NCBI GenBank assembly: GCA_002728135.1
Contig: PBVE01000010.1
Span: forward strand, 47,075-111,074
Direction of reading: 5' to 3'
DNA from: Rhodospirillaceae bacterium
GTDB lineage: Bacteria > Pseudomonadota > Alphaproteobacteria > UBA828
DNA length: 64,000 nucleotides
Within the stretch, counting starts at the first letter, position 1. Each line of letters begins with the position of its first letter. The position numbers were made by a program, and so were the translations under genes. Positions 55,614-64,000 of the stretch are shown here, one piece after another. Below the pieces are notes generated by a model. The model did no database searches. It saw nothing but the letters and a program-made list of their open reading frames with translations, and had not been told where the DNA came from.

Positions 55614-57437
55614 TTAATTTTTTAACTGGAGTTTCTTACGCACTTTTTCCGTTGCTGTTATATCAACGTCTCCATCTTTGTTTAAAATTACTCCATATTC
55701 TTTTTTTGCTGTGTTGGTTGAAACAAATCCATCTGCAATATCGCTTTTTACTTGTTGTGGATTGCGTTGCAAAGGATTCCCATAACCTCCACCACAGGTT
55801 CCCGTCAATGTAATGCTTTCTCCAGCTTGAACGGCTCGATTAGGCATCATTGATGGAAGGGCTATTTTTGTAGTGTCATTTTTATGCAATACTACTTTGG
55901 CAGGTTTTCCTCTTTTTCCTCCAGCATAGCCCCATGGCTTGAAAGCATGGCCGTCCCCTTCTATTGAAATAAAGCTATCTTCTAAAAAAGTAACTTCCCT
56001 AATAGAACCTATACCTCCGCGCCACTTTCCAGATGAGCTTGAATCATTGCGTAGCTCGTATCTACTAACACGTAGAGGAAGATGTGATTCAATATCCTCT
56101 ATTGGATTATTTCTTGTGTTAGCATAAAGAGTATCTACTGCATCCATTGCATCTTTACCATAACGTCCGCCATAAGACCCTTCATGTATATCCATATGAA
56201 CCCAGTGGCTACCTTCTTTGAGACCACTGAAGGCAACTACCTTAAGGTTTCCAACTCCAGCACTTACTTTATTTGGAACTGCCTTGGAAAGTGCTTTCAT
56301 AAGAGTGTCAGCGACAATATTACCCGAAACAAATCTAGCTATAGTAGGTGCTGGGAATTTTGGATTTGCCAAAGTACCTTCTGGTGCAATAATATTTATT
56401 GGTCTGATGAGTCCACTATTTTGGGGTATATGTCCATATCTCGTACTATCTAGTAGTATTGAACGAATAGTGAGCCATATAGCACAATCAACTGTCCCTT
56501 CTAGGGGCATATTAATAGGTCGATCATCACATTGGAGAGATGTGCCGCTCAAGTCAACTGTCATATTGCTCCCATTTACTAAGACCTCTACAGCAATTTT
56601 ATAATGACGGCGGTCAGGGTCATCTAAGAATCCATCTACGTGGCCTTCAGCTTGATAGGAACCGTCTGGCAAGTCAGAAATTGCACTTCGCATAAGTCTT
56701 TCCGAGTAGCTCATCAGTTCTTCTGATGCGGCCTCCACAGTTTTTTGTCCATAACTTTCAATTAGTTCTAGGTAACGCTCTGCACCTATTCTGCAAGCAG
56801 CAATTTGTGCTTCCATGTCTCCAACAACTAAATCTGGAGCTCTGATATTATCATGAAGAAATTGCCACATTGGTTGATTTCTTTTACCTTTATCATAAAC
56901 CTTTAATGCTTTGAATTGTAAACCTTCAGCATAGGCATCCATTGCATCAACAATGCCGCAACTTCCTGGGCTTAGAGCTCCAATATCTAAATGATGTGCT
57001 GTTGTTACTGAAAACCCAGCCAATTTATTTTTATAAAATACTGGAACAAGAAATGCTACATCTGGTCCATGACTTGCACCATGATAGGCTGAGTTATGAA
57101 TGATCACGTCTCCCGGGTTTATTTTTTCACCTCGACCTGATAGTAATTTTTTAACCCCTCTCACATACCCTGGAATCGGCCCACTTTGTAGTGGGGTGCT
57201 ATGCCGTGATTCACAAAGTTGCTGACATTTATTATCTATAATTGCAGCACCGAAGTCTTCTGACTCTCTAATGATGCTGGAGTAGGACATCCGCATAAGT
57301 TTATAGCCCATCTCAATAGCTATATTCTCCAATGCTCCTTGAATAACATTTGCAGTTACAGGATCTATGGACCCTTTCCGGGTTGATTGAGTGTTTCGTT
57401 TAGAGTTGGCTGTGTGTTTTTTATTTTGTTTTGTCAT
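55614..57437 (-). CDS. hyuB: Hydantoinase B / oxoprolinase family, subunit B
   Basis: This is the B subunit of an ATP-dependent hydantoinase/oxoprolinase-type amidohydrolase. DPVTANVIQGALENIAIEMGYKLMRMSYSSIIRESEDFGAAI at the N-terminus and GRYGKDAMDAVDT, SYELRNDSSSSGKWRGGIGS-like features near the C-terminus are typical; the HHLDIGALSPGS segment holds likely metal ligands. The ATG at 57437, with GAGG overlapping the hyuA stop, is preferred to the frame start at 57485, which would overlap hyuA. A C-terminal extension after CGGGYGNPLQRNP is present. The substrate may be a hydantoin, N-methylhydantoin or oxoproline-like lactam. Confidence 0.9.
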   Translation of the reverse strand: MTKQNKKHTANSKRNTQSTRKGSIDPVTANVIQGALENIAIEMGYKLMRMSYSSIIRESEDFGAAIIDNKCQQLCESRHSTPLQSGPIPGYVRGVKKLLSGRGEKINPGDVIIHNSAYHGASHGPDVAFLVPVFYKNKLAGFSVTTAHHLDIGALSPGSCGIVDAMDAYAEGLQFKALKVYDKGKRNQPMWQFLHDNIRAPDLVVGDMEAQIAACRIGAERYLELIESYGQKTVEAASEELMSYSERLMRSAISDLPDGSYQAEGHVDGFLDDPDRRHYKIAVEVLVNGSNMTVDLSGTSLQCDDRPINMPLEGTVDCAIWLTIRSILLDSTRYGHIPQNSGLIRPINIIAPEGTLANPKFPAPTIARFVSGNIVADTLMKALSKAVPNKVSAGVGNLKVVAFSGLKEGSHWVHMDIHEGSYGGRYGKDAMDAVDTLYANTRNNPIEDIESHLPLRVSRYELRNDSSSSGKWRGGIGSIREVTFLEDSFISIEGDGHAFKPWGYAGGKRGKPAKVVLHKNDTTKIALPSMMPNRAVQAGESITLTGTCGGGYGNPLQRNPQQVKSDIADGFVSTNTAKKEYGVILNKDGDVDITATEKVRKKLQLKN

Positions 57438-57447
57438 TTTTTCAGCC

Positions 57448-59526
57448 TCACTTGGGATTAATCTTTGTAAGTATAAGGTTTGCACTTTTGTCTGCTTTTG
57501 CTGTCCAGTTAGGTGGCACTACTGTAGTTGTATCTTTCTGCAAAATGATTGCAGGCCCTCTCACTATTTTATCTATTGGTAGACAATTTCGGTCATAAAA
57601 TTTTGTATCTATAGTTTTTAGTTTTTTGTTTATTCGGAAGACAGTAGGAGCTATTTTTATTATGGCTGCATTTATTGTCCCTTTCTTTTTAACTTTAGGA
57701 GCGGATATTTTGGGCATTATTCCTACTCCTGTTAGGCGAATATTTACAATTTCGATTGGGCTATCAGCAAAAAAATGTCCATATTCTTGTTGATGCTGTT
57801 TATGAAATGCAGACCAGACTTTCTCAATATTTTTTTTGTTTAGTATTCCATCAGAAATTGGAACTCTTAACTCATATCCTTGCCCAACATAACGCAAGTC
57901 GCCAAAGCGAAATTGTTTGACTTTACTGGCACTAATTCCATCAGCCTTATATTGTTCAAATAAGGATTGTGATAACTCTTTAAAATCTCGGTTTAATCGT
58001 TTTAAATCTAACTTATTATTGACCTGAAATTCAGTTTTTATTTGATCATATTTAAGATCTGTTGTGAGAAGACCTTCTGCGGATGTGATACCTGGGTATG
58101 GTGGGATTATTACTTCAGGGATGTTTAACATATCCGCAACTTCTGCACCATGGAGAGGGCCTGCTCCTCCAAAGGAGACTAGAGAAAATTCTCTTGGATC
58201 AAGACCTTTTTGTACAGTTTTTGCCCTTATTGCATTGGCCATATTTGAGTTGATTATGGTTAGGATTCCCTCAGCCGCTTCATTTTTTTTAATCCCCAGT
58301 TCTTTTGCAAGACTATTAATAACTTTATCAGCTATTGTTCGGTCAAGCCGCATTTCACCGCCAAGAAAATTTTCAGGATCAAGTCTTCCTAATGACAAGT
58401 TAGCATCGGTAACAGTTGGTAATTTTCCTCCACGCAGATAACATGCAGGACCCGGCTTTGAACCAGAGCTTTTGGGTCCAACCTTAAATGCTCCTCCTTT
58501 GTCTACATGTGCAATTGATCCTCCTCCTGCACCTATAGTTCCAATATCAATCATTGGTACAAGAACAGGGTAACCTCCAATCCATGTATCTCTTGATGTA
58601 GCCTCACTGTATTGCCCATCTATTACAATGCCTATATCAGCGCTTGTACCTCCCACATCGAACGTAATTACCTTCCTCTTTGCCGCACGTGCCGCAGACC
58701 ATGCTCCGCCCAGAACTCCTGCAGCTGGACCCGAAAGTAAAGTTATAACTGGTAGATCAGAAACTGTTTGAGCAGTTGCGACGCCACCATTTGAACCCAT
58801 AATATGAAGGTCTGCATTTAGCCCAGATTTTTTTAGTCTTTGTTCAAGCATTTGAACATAATCACGAACTTTTGGGCCAATGAAGGCATTCATTGCTGCA
58901 GTTGTAAAACGTTCAAACTCTCTAAATTGAGGTGCAACTTTTGCAGATGTAGTTACAAATGCCTCTGGATAAATTTCATTAATGATTTTCTTAGCTGCTT
59001 CTTCATGATTAGGGTTGATGTATGAAAATAGAAAACAAACAGCGATAGATTTGATGCCTCTCTTTTTAAACTCTTTAGCAGCCTTTTTCACTCCTAGTTG
59101 ATCTAGTTCTGTAAGAACTTTGCCATCGGGAGGGGTAATCCGTTCTTTGACAGTAAGTCGATTTCGTCTGGCTACGAGAGGTTGGGATTGCCATGGTATA
59201 TCTTGCATTATAGAATAATTCTCAGGCCTTTGATGACGGCCAATGTGCAATATATCTCTATAGCCTTGATTGGTTATCATTCCAGTCTCTGACCCTTCAT
59301 ACTCAAGAACGGCGTTAGTAGCTATAGTAGTTCCATGGAAAACATGATCTATCTGATTTGCTAACACATTTGAATACTTACAAAGTTCAAGAATACCTCT
59401 AGTCACTCCAACAGAAGGATCATCAGGTGTGGTTGGCACTTTATGGATATGTGTATTCTTTGTACCCGTATCGGTGATAATAAGATCAGTGAATGTTCCA
59501 CCAACGTCTACGCCAATTAACTTCAT
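57448..59526 (-). CDS. hyuA: Hydantoinase A / oxoprolinase family, subunit A
   Basis: This 692-residue subunit has the acetate kinase/Hsp70-like ATPase core: the phosphate loop [55 protein letters not shown] and [16 protein letters not shown]. It uses ATP to activate the amide bond for ring opening by the A-B complex. The C-terminal beta-rich domain ends in [17 protein letters not shown]. It is the first gene of the operon and lies 202 bases from a divergent racemase-like gene; the spacer contains an inverted repeat. Confidence 0.92.
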   Translation of the reverse strand: MKLIGVDVGGTFTDLIITDTGTKNTHIHKVPTTPDDPSVGVTRGILELCKYSNVLANQIDHVFHGTTIATNAVLEYEGSETGMITNQGYRDILHIGRHQRPENYSIMQDIPWQSQPLVARRNRLTVKERITPPDGKVLTELDQLGVKKAAKEFKKRGIKSIAVCFLFSYINPNHEEAAKKIINEIYPEAFVTTSAKVAPQFREFERFTTAAMNAFIGPKVRDYVQMLEQRLKKSGLNADLHIMGSNGGVATAQTVSDLPVITLLSGPAAGVLGGAWSAARAAKRKVITFDVGGTSADIGIVIDGQYSEATSRDTWIGGYPVLVPMIDIGTIGAGGGSIAHVDKGGAFKVGPKSSGSKPGPACYLRGGKLPTVTDANLSLGRLDPENFLGGEMRLDRTIADKVINSLAKELGIKKNEAAEGILTIINSNMANAIRAKTVQKGLDPREFSLVSFGGAGPLHGAEVADMLNIPEVIIPPYPGITSAEGLLTTDLKYDQIKTEFQVNNKLDLKRLNRDFKELSQSLFEQYKADGISASKVKQFRFGDLRYVGQGYELRVPISDGILNKKNIEKVWSAFHKQHQQEYGHFFADSPIEIVNIRLTGVGIMPKISAPKVKKKGTINAAIIKIAPTVFRINKKLKTIDTKFYDRNCLPIDKIVRGPAIILQKDTTTVVPPNWTAKADKSANLILTKINPK

Positions 59527-59576
59527 ACTTTCAGCTCACTTTTGATTTTAGTCCTAGTTTATTTATTCAAGGCTAT

Positions 59577-59600
59577 AGTATTTCTAATACATAAAATACT
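59577..59600. promoter_or_regulatory. Inverted repeat in the hyuA/racemase-like divergent spacer
   Basis: AGTATTT (59577-59583) and AAATACT (59594-59600) form a 7-bp inverted repeat with a 10-base spacer, 51 bases upstream of hyuA. A nested GTATT-N3-AATAC overlaps it. The spacer otherwise is AT-rich with no other feature. It is a candidate operator for a local regulator, but none is encoded nearby. Confidence 0.35.
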
Positions 59601-59728
59601 CGTCAAGAAGATAAAATTAAATTTTAATTAATCATATCTTTTATGTGTAAATATATAATATATCTTACAACATCTTTATGTAACTATGACTTTAATAATT
59701 TAATTATAGCTGTTAGCGGAGAAATATC

Positions 59729-60523
59729 ATGAGTGAAGAGAAACGGGTCCTAGTAATTGTACCATTTGCCTTTGACGAAAGTGGAATTGGTAATAGAGAG
59801 GCTCAACTAGAGGCTGTTGAGTTAGGGGGAGATATAGTTTTTGAATTTAAAGGTGTTAAGGCAGGACCAGCAATCTTAGATAGTCACCATGACGCTGTTT
59901 TAGGAGATATGGCTCTATTTGAGGTTGGTATTGAGGCACAAAACGAGGGTTATGATGCTGTCTGCATTGATACGATGAGTGATTCAGGTGTGAATGCACT
60001 TCGTTCTGTTCTTGATATTCCAGTTATAGGCCCTGGTCGTGCTTCTTATTGCACAGCACTTATGCTTGGTGACAAATTCTCCGTTGTGACTCAATGGGAT
60101 GGATGGAAGCCATTGTATAAAAAAGGTGTAAAAGAAGCTGGATTAGAGGATAAGTTAGCCTCTATTCGCTCTATAAATGTTCTTCCAGATCCAGAAAACC
60201 TTTTAGGAGGAAAAGAAGAGGTAGTTTTCCCCAAATTAGTTAGTGCTGCAATGGCAGCAATAGAGGAGGACGGTGCAGAGGTTATTTTGCTAGGTTCAAC
60301 AACGATGCACCAAGCAGCTGGTCATATTGCAGAAAATATTCCAGTTCCCTTAATTAATCCTGGTCCGTTAACATATAAATTAGCTGAATTTTATTTAGGT
60401 CTTGGTATTTCTCAGAGTAGAAAATGTTATCCTAGTCCTGCATTTCCAAACAATGAGATGGTACACGCAATGATGGATGGAGCGAAGGCCGCAGCTATAA
60501 ATAAAGCTAATTTTGACAAGTAA
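59729..60523 (+). CDS. Asp/Glu/hydantoin racemase-fold protein lacking catalytic cysteines
   Basis: This 264-residue protein has the two-domain Asp/Glu racemase fold pattern, including VIVPFAFDESG at the start, GPGRASYCTALMLGDKFSVVT in the middle and INPGPLTYKLAEFYLGLG near the end. The two catalytic Cys positions are replaced: the segment equivalent to ACxGDPG reads DTMSDSG (Thr82), and the one equivalent to LGCAGM reads LGSTTM (Ser190). It therefore should not racemise by the two-thiol mechanism and may be a decarboxylase, isomerase, hydrolase or binding protein. It is divergent from the hyuABE operon and convergent with the halohydrin dehalogenase-like gene. GGAGA lies 7 bases before its ATG. 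Confidence 0.8.
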   Translation: MSEEKRVLVIVPFAFDESGIGNREAQLEAVELGGDIVFEFKGVKAGPAILDSHHDAVLGDMALFEVGIEAQNEGYDAVCIDTMSDSGVNALRSVLDIPVIGPGRASYCTALMLGDKFSVVTQWDGWKPLYKKGVKEAGLEDKLASIRSINVLPDPENLLGGKEEVVFPKLVSAAMAAIEEDGAEVILLGSTTMHQAAGHIAENIPVPLINPGPLTYKLAEFYLGLGISQSRKCYPSPAFPNNEMVHAMMDGAKAAAINKANFDK

Positions 60524-60589
60524 TTCTTACTAATTGGTTTTTTAATATGGGTGGATTGTGTTAGATGGGTGAGTGTAGGGATTCATTCT

Positions 60590-61360
60590 CTATGACCATC
60601 CTCCATCTACAGGTATTATTTGACCAGTTATAAAATCCCCCCCTGAAGAGGCAAGAAATGCAATCAAAGATGCTACCTCTTTTGGTTGTCCGAGGCGACC
60701 GAGAGGAATATTACTTATAATTTTTCTTTTGATGGAATCATCTGCTAGTAAGGATTCAGGGAAATAGCTCGGGCTTTCAATGTAATTTGGTGCAACTGCA
60801 TTAACCTGTATATTATATTTAGCAAGTTCTCTCGATAAAGATAATGTAAGTGCATTTGCTGCGCCACGTGCAGTTGCATACATAGAGTAATTTGCCAAGC
60901 CTCTGATGGGTGCAGCAGAGGTGACTAATATAATTTTCCCGCTATTTTGGTCTTTCATTACTGGGACAACTGAAGCAACGGCTTCATAGGGTCGCATTAC
61001 CAAAAATTTAAGCCCTTTTCCTAAGTTTTCTAAATCACATTGTTCAACCTTACTTTTAATTGCTGGAAACGAATCATTAGAAATTAATGTGTCAATTTTT
61101 CCAAATAATTCTAATGTGGTTTCAGCAATCTTTAATGGCTCTTGATACGACAAGGGGATAAAGCCTGGGTATTTTTTTGCAAAATCATTAAGATGTTTTT
61201 TGTTTTTAAAACTTTCATCATGACATATAACCTTTGCCCCTAGATCATTGAGACTAGTTGCAGCCGCTGGTCCAATAAATTTTTTGACATTCATAACAAT
61301 CGCAATTTTACCGCTAAGGTTTATTAATTTAGAAGTTCTTTCCAATTTTTTACCCCTCAT
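60590..61360 (-). CDS. Halohydrin dehalogenase-like SDR-superfamily protein
   Basis: This 256-residue protein has the SDR fold but not the cofactor motif TGxxxGxG; the region reads VMNVKKFIG (residues 22-30), resembling the halide-site motif T-x4-F-x-G of halohydrin dehalogenases, with Thr replaced by Met23. The catalytic triad is S148-x12-Y161-x3-R165, the Ser-Tyr-Arg set of these enzymes, where true SDRs have Lys. Further similarity to HheC as I recall it includes CHDESF, SND-F, VTSAAP and PNYIESPSYFP. Halohydrin dehalogenases convert vicinal haloalcohols to epoxides with halide release, and open epoxides with small anions. It lacks a clear Shine-Dalgarno at ATG 61360; a TTG at 61345 behind AGGGG is an alternative start. 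It neighbours map and a racemase-like gene. Confidence 0.78.
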   Translation of the reverse strand: MRGKKLERTSKLINLSGKIAIVMNVKKFIGPAAATSLNDLGAKVICHDESFKNKKHLNDFAKKYPGFIPLSYQEPLKIAETTLELFGKIDTLISNDSFPAIKSKVEQCDLENLGKGLKFLVMRPYEAVASVVPVMKDQNSGKIILVTSAAPIRGLANYSMYATARGAANALTLSLSRELAKYNIQVNAVAPNYIESPSYFPESLLADDSIKRKIISNIPLGRLGQPKEVASLIAFLASSGGDFITGQIIPVDGGWS

Positions 61361-61409
61361 ACGATCAATTAAAGTGTATTTGGATTCTGGGTCATTTAAT
61401 TTCAGCTAG

Positions 61410-62204
61410 TCAGTCTAATGTATATGGTGGCTTAGTATAGCCACACTTAGAAACAGTAAAGATCTCATATCCTGTTTTAGTAACGGCAATAGTGTGTTCA
61501 AACTGTGCTGAAAGAGATCTATCTTTAGTTACTTCTGTCCATCCATCTTTTAGAAGTTTAACTTCGAACCCTCCTAGGTTGAGCATTGGTTCTATTGTAA
61601 AAAACATTCCAGATTCCAAGACTATTCCTTCGCCTGGATTCCCATAATGTAGTATATTTGGAGCGTCGTGAAATATTTGGCCAACTCCGTGACCACAAAA
61701 ATCTCTCACTATAGAGCATCGATGTTTCTCTGCATAAGATTGAATTGAATATCCTATATCTCCTAATGTAGCACCTGGTTTAACTACTTCTATACCCTTC
61801 ATCATTGCCTCATATGTAACGTCAATAAGCCGGAGAGCTTTTCGTGAAGGTTTCCCCACTGGATACATGCGGCTAGAATCACCGTGCCAACCGTCTAATG
61901 TTGGTGTTACGTCGATATTAATTATGTCCCCGTTCTTTAATTTTTTGTCACTTGGAATGCCATGGCAAACAACATGGTTAATAGATGTACATATAGACTT
62001 TGGAAAGCCTCTATAGCCTAATGGTGCACTAATTCCATTATGGTCACTGATGAAATTATGGCAGAGTTTATCTAGTTCATCAGTAGTAACTCCTGGTTTT
62101 ACAAAGGGTGTGATATAGTCAAGTGTCATTGCCGCAAGTTTTCCTGCTTTACGCATTGCTACAAAATCTTGTTCCTGATGTAATTTAATTGTTCTTTGAT
62201 TCAT
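61410..62204 (-). CDS. map: Methionine aminopeptidase, type I
   Basis: This metalloenzyme removes the N-terminal Met from new proteins. The five metal ligands are visible: two Asp in NIDVTPTLDGWHGDSSRMY, His in CGHGVGQIFHDAPNI, Glu in FTIEPMLN and Glu in AQFEHTIAV. The substrate His lies in NHVVCHGIP. The length (264 aa) is usual. It lies 45 bases downstream of sfsA on the same strand, the order seen in related alphaproteobacteria. Confidence 0.95.
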   Translation of the reverse strand: MNQRTIKLHQEQDFVAMRKAGKLAAMTLDYITPFVKPGVTTDELDKLCHNFISDHNGISAPLGYRGFPKSICTSINHVVCHGIPSDKKLKNGDIINIDVTPTLDGWHGDSSRMYPVGKPSRKALRLIDVTYEAMMKGIEVVKPGATLGDIGYSIQSYAEKHRCSIVRDFCGHGVGQIFHDAPNILHYGNPGEGIVLESGMFFTIEPMLNLGGFEVKLLKDGWTEVTKDRSLSAQFEHTIAVTKTGYEIFTVSKCGYTKPPYTLD

Positions 62205-62249
62205 ATTTGTTGCTCAATAGATATATTCATATTGAATTTAGACTTAATA

Positions 62250-62966
62250 TTAATAGGATTCAATGATAGGTATTTGTCTATTGAATTTTAGTCCTAATGT
62301 ATTTACATCGCATGTATAACAAAGAGTATTAACCCCAGCCTTTATGGCACTTAGGAAGCTTTTATAGTACATTGGATCAATATCCTTTGCTATTCTAAAT
62401 TTACAACAATCGTTTCTCTGAACTAAATAAAGCATATAGGCCTTGCTTCCGTTCCGGACTATATCTTCTAACTCATTTAAATGTTTAGTTCCTCTAGCAG
62501 TTCGAGAATCAGGAAATTCTGCAAAACTCTCTCTACGTAAAGTAACATTCTTTACTTCAACATAAGCTGGCTTTAAATTCTCAGATTTCAAAAGAAAATC
62601 AATTCGTGAATTTCGAGTTCCATATTTCACCTCCCGTCTAATTTCCGTATATCCTTTTAGTTGATGGACATTCCCATTTGTAAGGGCCTCAAATACAAGA
62701 TAATTAGGGGAATGAGTATTAACTCCTACTAGCCCTGATTTTCCTGTACTAATCCTCACTAATTCCCATGAATATTTAAGTTTTCTTTTTGGATTATCAG
62801 AAACTGACAGCCATGTTTCAGAACCTGGTTTATCAAGTCCCAGCATTGACCCAGGGTTTGCAACATGGGCTGTTATGGTTTCTCCATTTTCAAGCTCATG
62901 GTCTGATAAAAATCTTTTATATCTTCTTACAAGCTTACTACGGATAAGTGGCGATTTAAATTGCAT
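62250..62966 (-). CDS. sfsA: Sugar fermentation stimulation protein SfsA
   Basis: This 238-residue protein has an N-terminal OB-fold part (LVRRYKRFLSDHELENGETITAHVANPGSM) and a C-terminal nuclease-like domain with IDFLLKSENLKPAYVEVKNVTL and FPDSRTARGTKHLNEL, both diagnostic for SfsA. E. coli SfsA was found through effects on maltose genes and binds DNA; the PD-(D/E)XK-like residues suggest a nuclease fold. The role here is unknown. It is divergent from the CinA-like gene with a 133-base spacer. Confidence 0.93.
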   Translation of the reverse strand: MQFKSPLIRSKLVRRYKRFLSDHELENGETITAHVANPGSMLGLDKPGSETWLSVSDNPKRKLKYSWELVRISTGKSGLVGVNTHSPNYLVFEALTNGNVHQLKGYTEIRREVKYGTRNSRIDFLLKSENLKPAYVEVKNVTLRRESFAEFPDSRTARGTKHLNELEDIVRNGSKAYMLYLVQRNDCCKFRIAKDIDPMYYKSFLSAIKAGVNTLCYTCDVNTLGLKFNRQIPIIESY

Positions 62967-63099
62967 GTTTTTGTATAGATTGAGTTTATATCAGCTCTAT
63001 AACAACAACAATTTTGTGTAAAAGAGTCAAATAGTTGATTGGATTGTTTATATTTAACTGTTAATTCTAGAATATTATAATTTTATATTGTGAGGTCAT

Positions 63100-63861
63100 A
63101 TGTCAGAAGAGCAAGCTATTGTTCGATCAGCGTTGATAATTATTGGTAATGAAATTCTATCTGGGCGCACCCAAGACGCAAACTTAAATTATCTCGCAAA
63201 ACAATTAACTGCTCTAGGCATACAATTATCAGAAGTTAGGGCTATACGTGATGATATGGAAGAAATTGTTAGTTCTGTAAACTCTTTACGTAAACGCTAT
63301 GATTATGTCTTTACTACTGGAGGTATTGGGCCAACTCATGATGATATAACTTGTGAATCTATAGCTAAAGCTTTTGGAAGAAAGTATGTATTAAATTTGA
63401 AAGCAAAAAAAATTCTTGAGGATTATTATGATGGGTCAAGTAATAAGCTTAATGAGGCTAGGTTAAGAATGGCACATACACCAGAAGGAGCACTTCTTGT
63501 TGATAATCCGATTAGTAAGGCACCTGGATTCATTGTAGAAAATGTTATTGTTCTTGCAGGAATTCCAGCTGTAATGCGAGCTATGTTTGAGAGTGTGGCA
63601 CCTACCCTTAGAACAGGGAGAAGAATTTTATCAAAATCTATATCAGTAATGACTGGAGAGGGTGATATAGCTAGTGTGTTAACCGATATCCAACTTAAAT
63701 GGGATTCTGTAGAGATAGGTAGTTACCCCTTTGTGAAGGATGGTAATTATGGTACTTCGCTAGTGCTAAGATCTAGCAACATAAAAATTCTTGAACTTGC
63801 ATATGAGGAACTTCTACAAAACATGGATCAAATATCAGTTTTATACGAGGTTGAAGATTAA
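63100..63861 (+). CDS. CinA-like molybdopterin-binding domain protein
   Basis: This 253-residue protein matches the N-terminal (COG1058) domain of CinA: LIIIGNEILSGRTQDANLNYLAKQLTALG and YVFTTGGIGPTHDDITCESIAKAF. In this family the domain can have ADP-ribose pyrophosphatase activity in NAD recycling. The C-terminal nicotinamide-mononucleotide deamidase domain of full CinA is absent, as is common in alphaproteobacteria, where the domain protein is encoded alone. The start ATG at 63100 is preceded by GAGG at about 8 bases. It lies beside sfsA and map in a conserved arrangement. Confidence 0.88.
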   Translation: MSEEQAIVRSALIIIGNEILSGRTQDANLNYLAKQLTALGIQLSEVRAIRDDMEEIVSSVNSLRKRYDYVFTTGGIGPTHDDITCESIAKAFGRKYVLNLKAKKILEDYYDGSSNKLNEARLRMAHTPEGALLVDNPISKAPGFIVENVIVLAGIPAVMRAMFESVAPTLRTGRRILSKSISVMTGEGDIASVLTDIQLKWDSVEIGSYPFVKDGNYGTSLVLRSSNIKILELAYEELLQNMDQISVLYEVED

Positions 63862-63900
63862 AAAGCTAAATAGTATAAAAATACTTAAGAAAATAAGTCT

Positions 63901-63938
63901 TAAAAAAGAGAAGGGGAGCATTCGATTCGCTCCCCTTC
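63901..63938 (-). terminator. Hairpin terminator, best read on the minus strand
   Basis: GAAGGGGAGC (63910-63919) and GCTCCCCTTC (63929-63938) form a 10-bp stem with a 9-base loop. On the minus strand the stem is followed by TCTTTTTTA (complement of 63901-63909), a classical terminator tail; on the plus strand only a mixed CT-rich stretch follows. It probably ends a minus-strand transcript entering from the right edge, and may also terminate the CinA-like gene weakly. Confidence 0.75.
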
Positions 63939-64000
63939 CTTGTCTCTAGCACCATTTATGTAGTGCTCAAAACAGTAAATTATATGTCTATGATAAGCGA

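Noticed and set aside
56218..56604. 128-residue plus-strand frame within hyuB
   Set aside because: Antisense shadow; hyuB is intact and conserved over this stretch.
63910..63958. TTCGATT loop followed by a GCACCA sequence, resembling the 3' end of a tRNA or tmRNA
   Set aside because: The stem-loop has a 9-base loop, the distance from stem to CCA is far too long for an acceptor arm, and no matching 5' half is present. It fits a terminator better.

Overview
The window is an AT-rich stretch of a bacterial chromosome that is almost fully coding. Several marks point to an alphaproteobacterium: a DUF1476 gene (F1-ATPase zeta subunit family) next to purC; the order purB-purC-purS-purQ-purL-bolA-grxD near rpsD and trmJ; the order serC-serA-hisZ-purA followed by rpoH and rluD; the alphaproteobacterial type of SerC; and a CIRCE-controlled groESL. 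The low GC, small intergenic gaps and hopanoid-type glycosyltransferase fit a low-GC, probably marine, Rhodospirillales-like lineage, but that placement is inference. I saw no rRNA, tRNA, CRISPR array, prophage or insertion sequence.

Layout. 1-2.9 kb: a GT4 glycosyltransferase and asparagine synthase, probably the edge of a surface polysaccharide locus. 2.9-7.6 kb: a degenerate metallo-beta-lactamase fold protein, two glutathione S-transferases, HpnB and D-amino acid dehydrogenase. 7.6-11.1 kb: a four-gene operon encoding a biotin carboxylase, KipI-like and KipA-like subunits and a biotin carrier, which resembles a urea carboxylase split into its parts. 11.3-12.7 kb: a GlcD-type FAD oxidoreductase. 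12.8-15.1 kb: groES-groEL under a heat-shock promoter and CIRCE operator, with an in-frame TAA inside groEL. 15.1-24.7 kb: a Sel1-repeat protein, PhzF, serine, histidine and purine genes, rpoH and rluD. 24.7-32.7 kb: small conserved genes, threonine aldolase, an HCCA isomerase-like protein, nagK-nagA, zapE, a fluoroacetate dehalogenase-like hydrolase and a Tat-exported DUF882 protein. 32.8-42.2 kb: gor, class II DAHP synthase, the NAD genes pncB and nadE, gltX, cysS and trmJ. 42.2-44.2 kb: a divergent DUF1826/COG0523 pair around a perfect Zur-like palindrome. 44.3-54.7 kb: rpsD, glutaredoxin, BolA and the purine block, with two SDR genes inserted. 54.8-61.4 kb: a hydantoinase/oxoprolinase A-B pair with a racemase, a divergent racemase-like protein lacking both catalytic cysteines, and an SDR-like protein with the signature of halohydrin dehalogenases. 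61.4-64 kb: map, sfsA and a CinA-like gene.

How the genes work together. Most of the window is housekeeping: purine synthesis (purA, B, C, L, Q, S), serine, aromatic amino acid and NAD synthesis, aminoacyl-tRNA synthetases and chaperones. Mixed in are catabolic genes for small nitrogenous or halogenated compounds: hydantoin or oxoproline-type rings, D-amino acids, amino sugars and possibly haloacids and halohydrins. This would suit a heterotroph using dissolved organic nitrogen. The most notable items are the halohydrin dehalogenase candidate, the broken groEL, the split carboxylase operon and the Zur-type operator.
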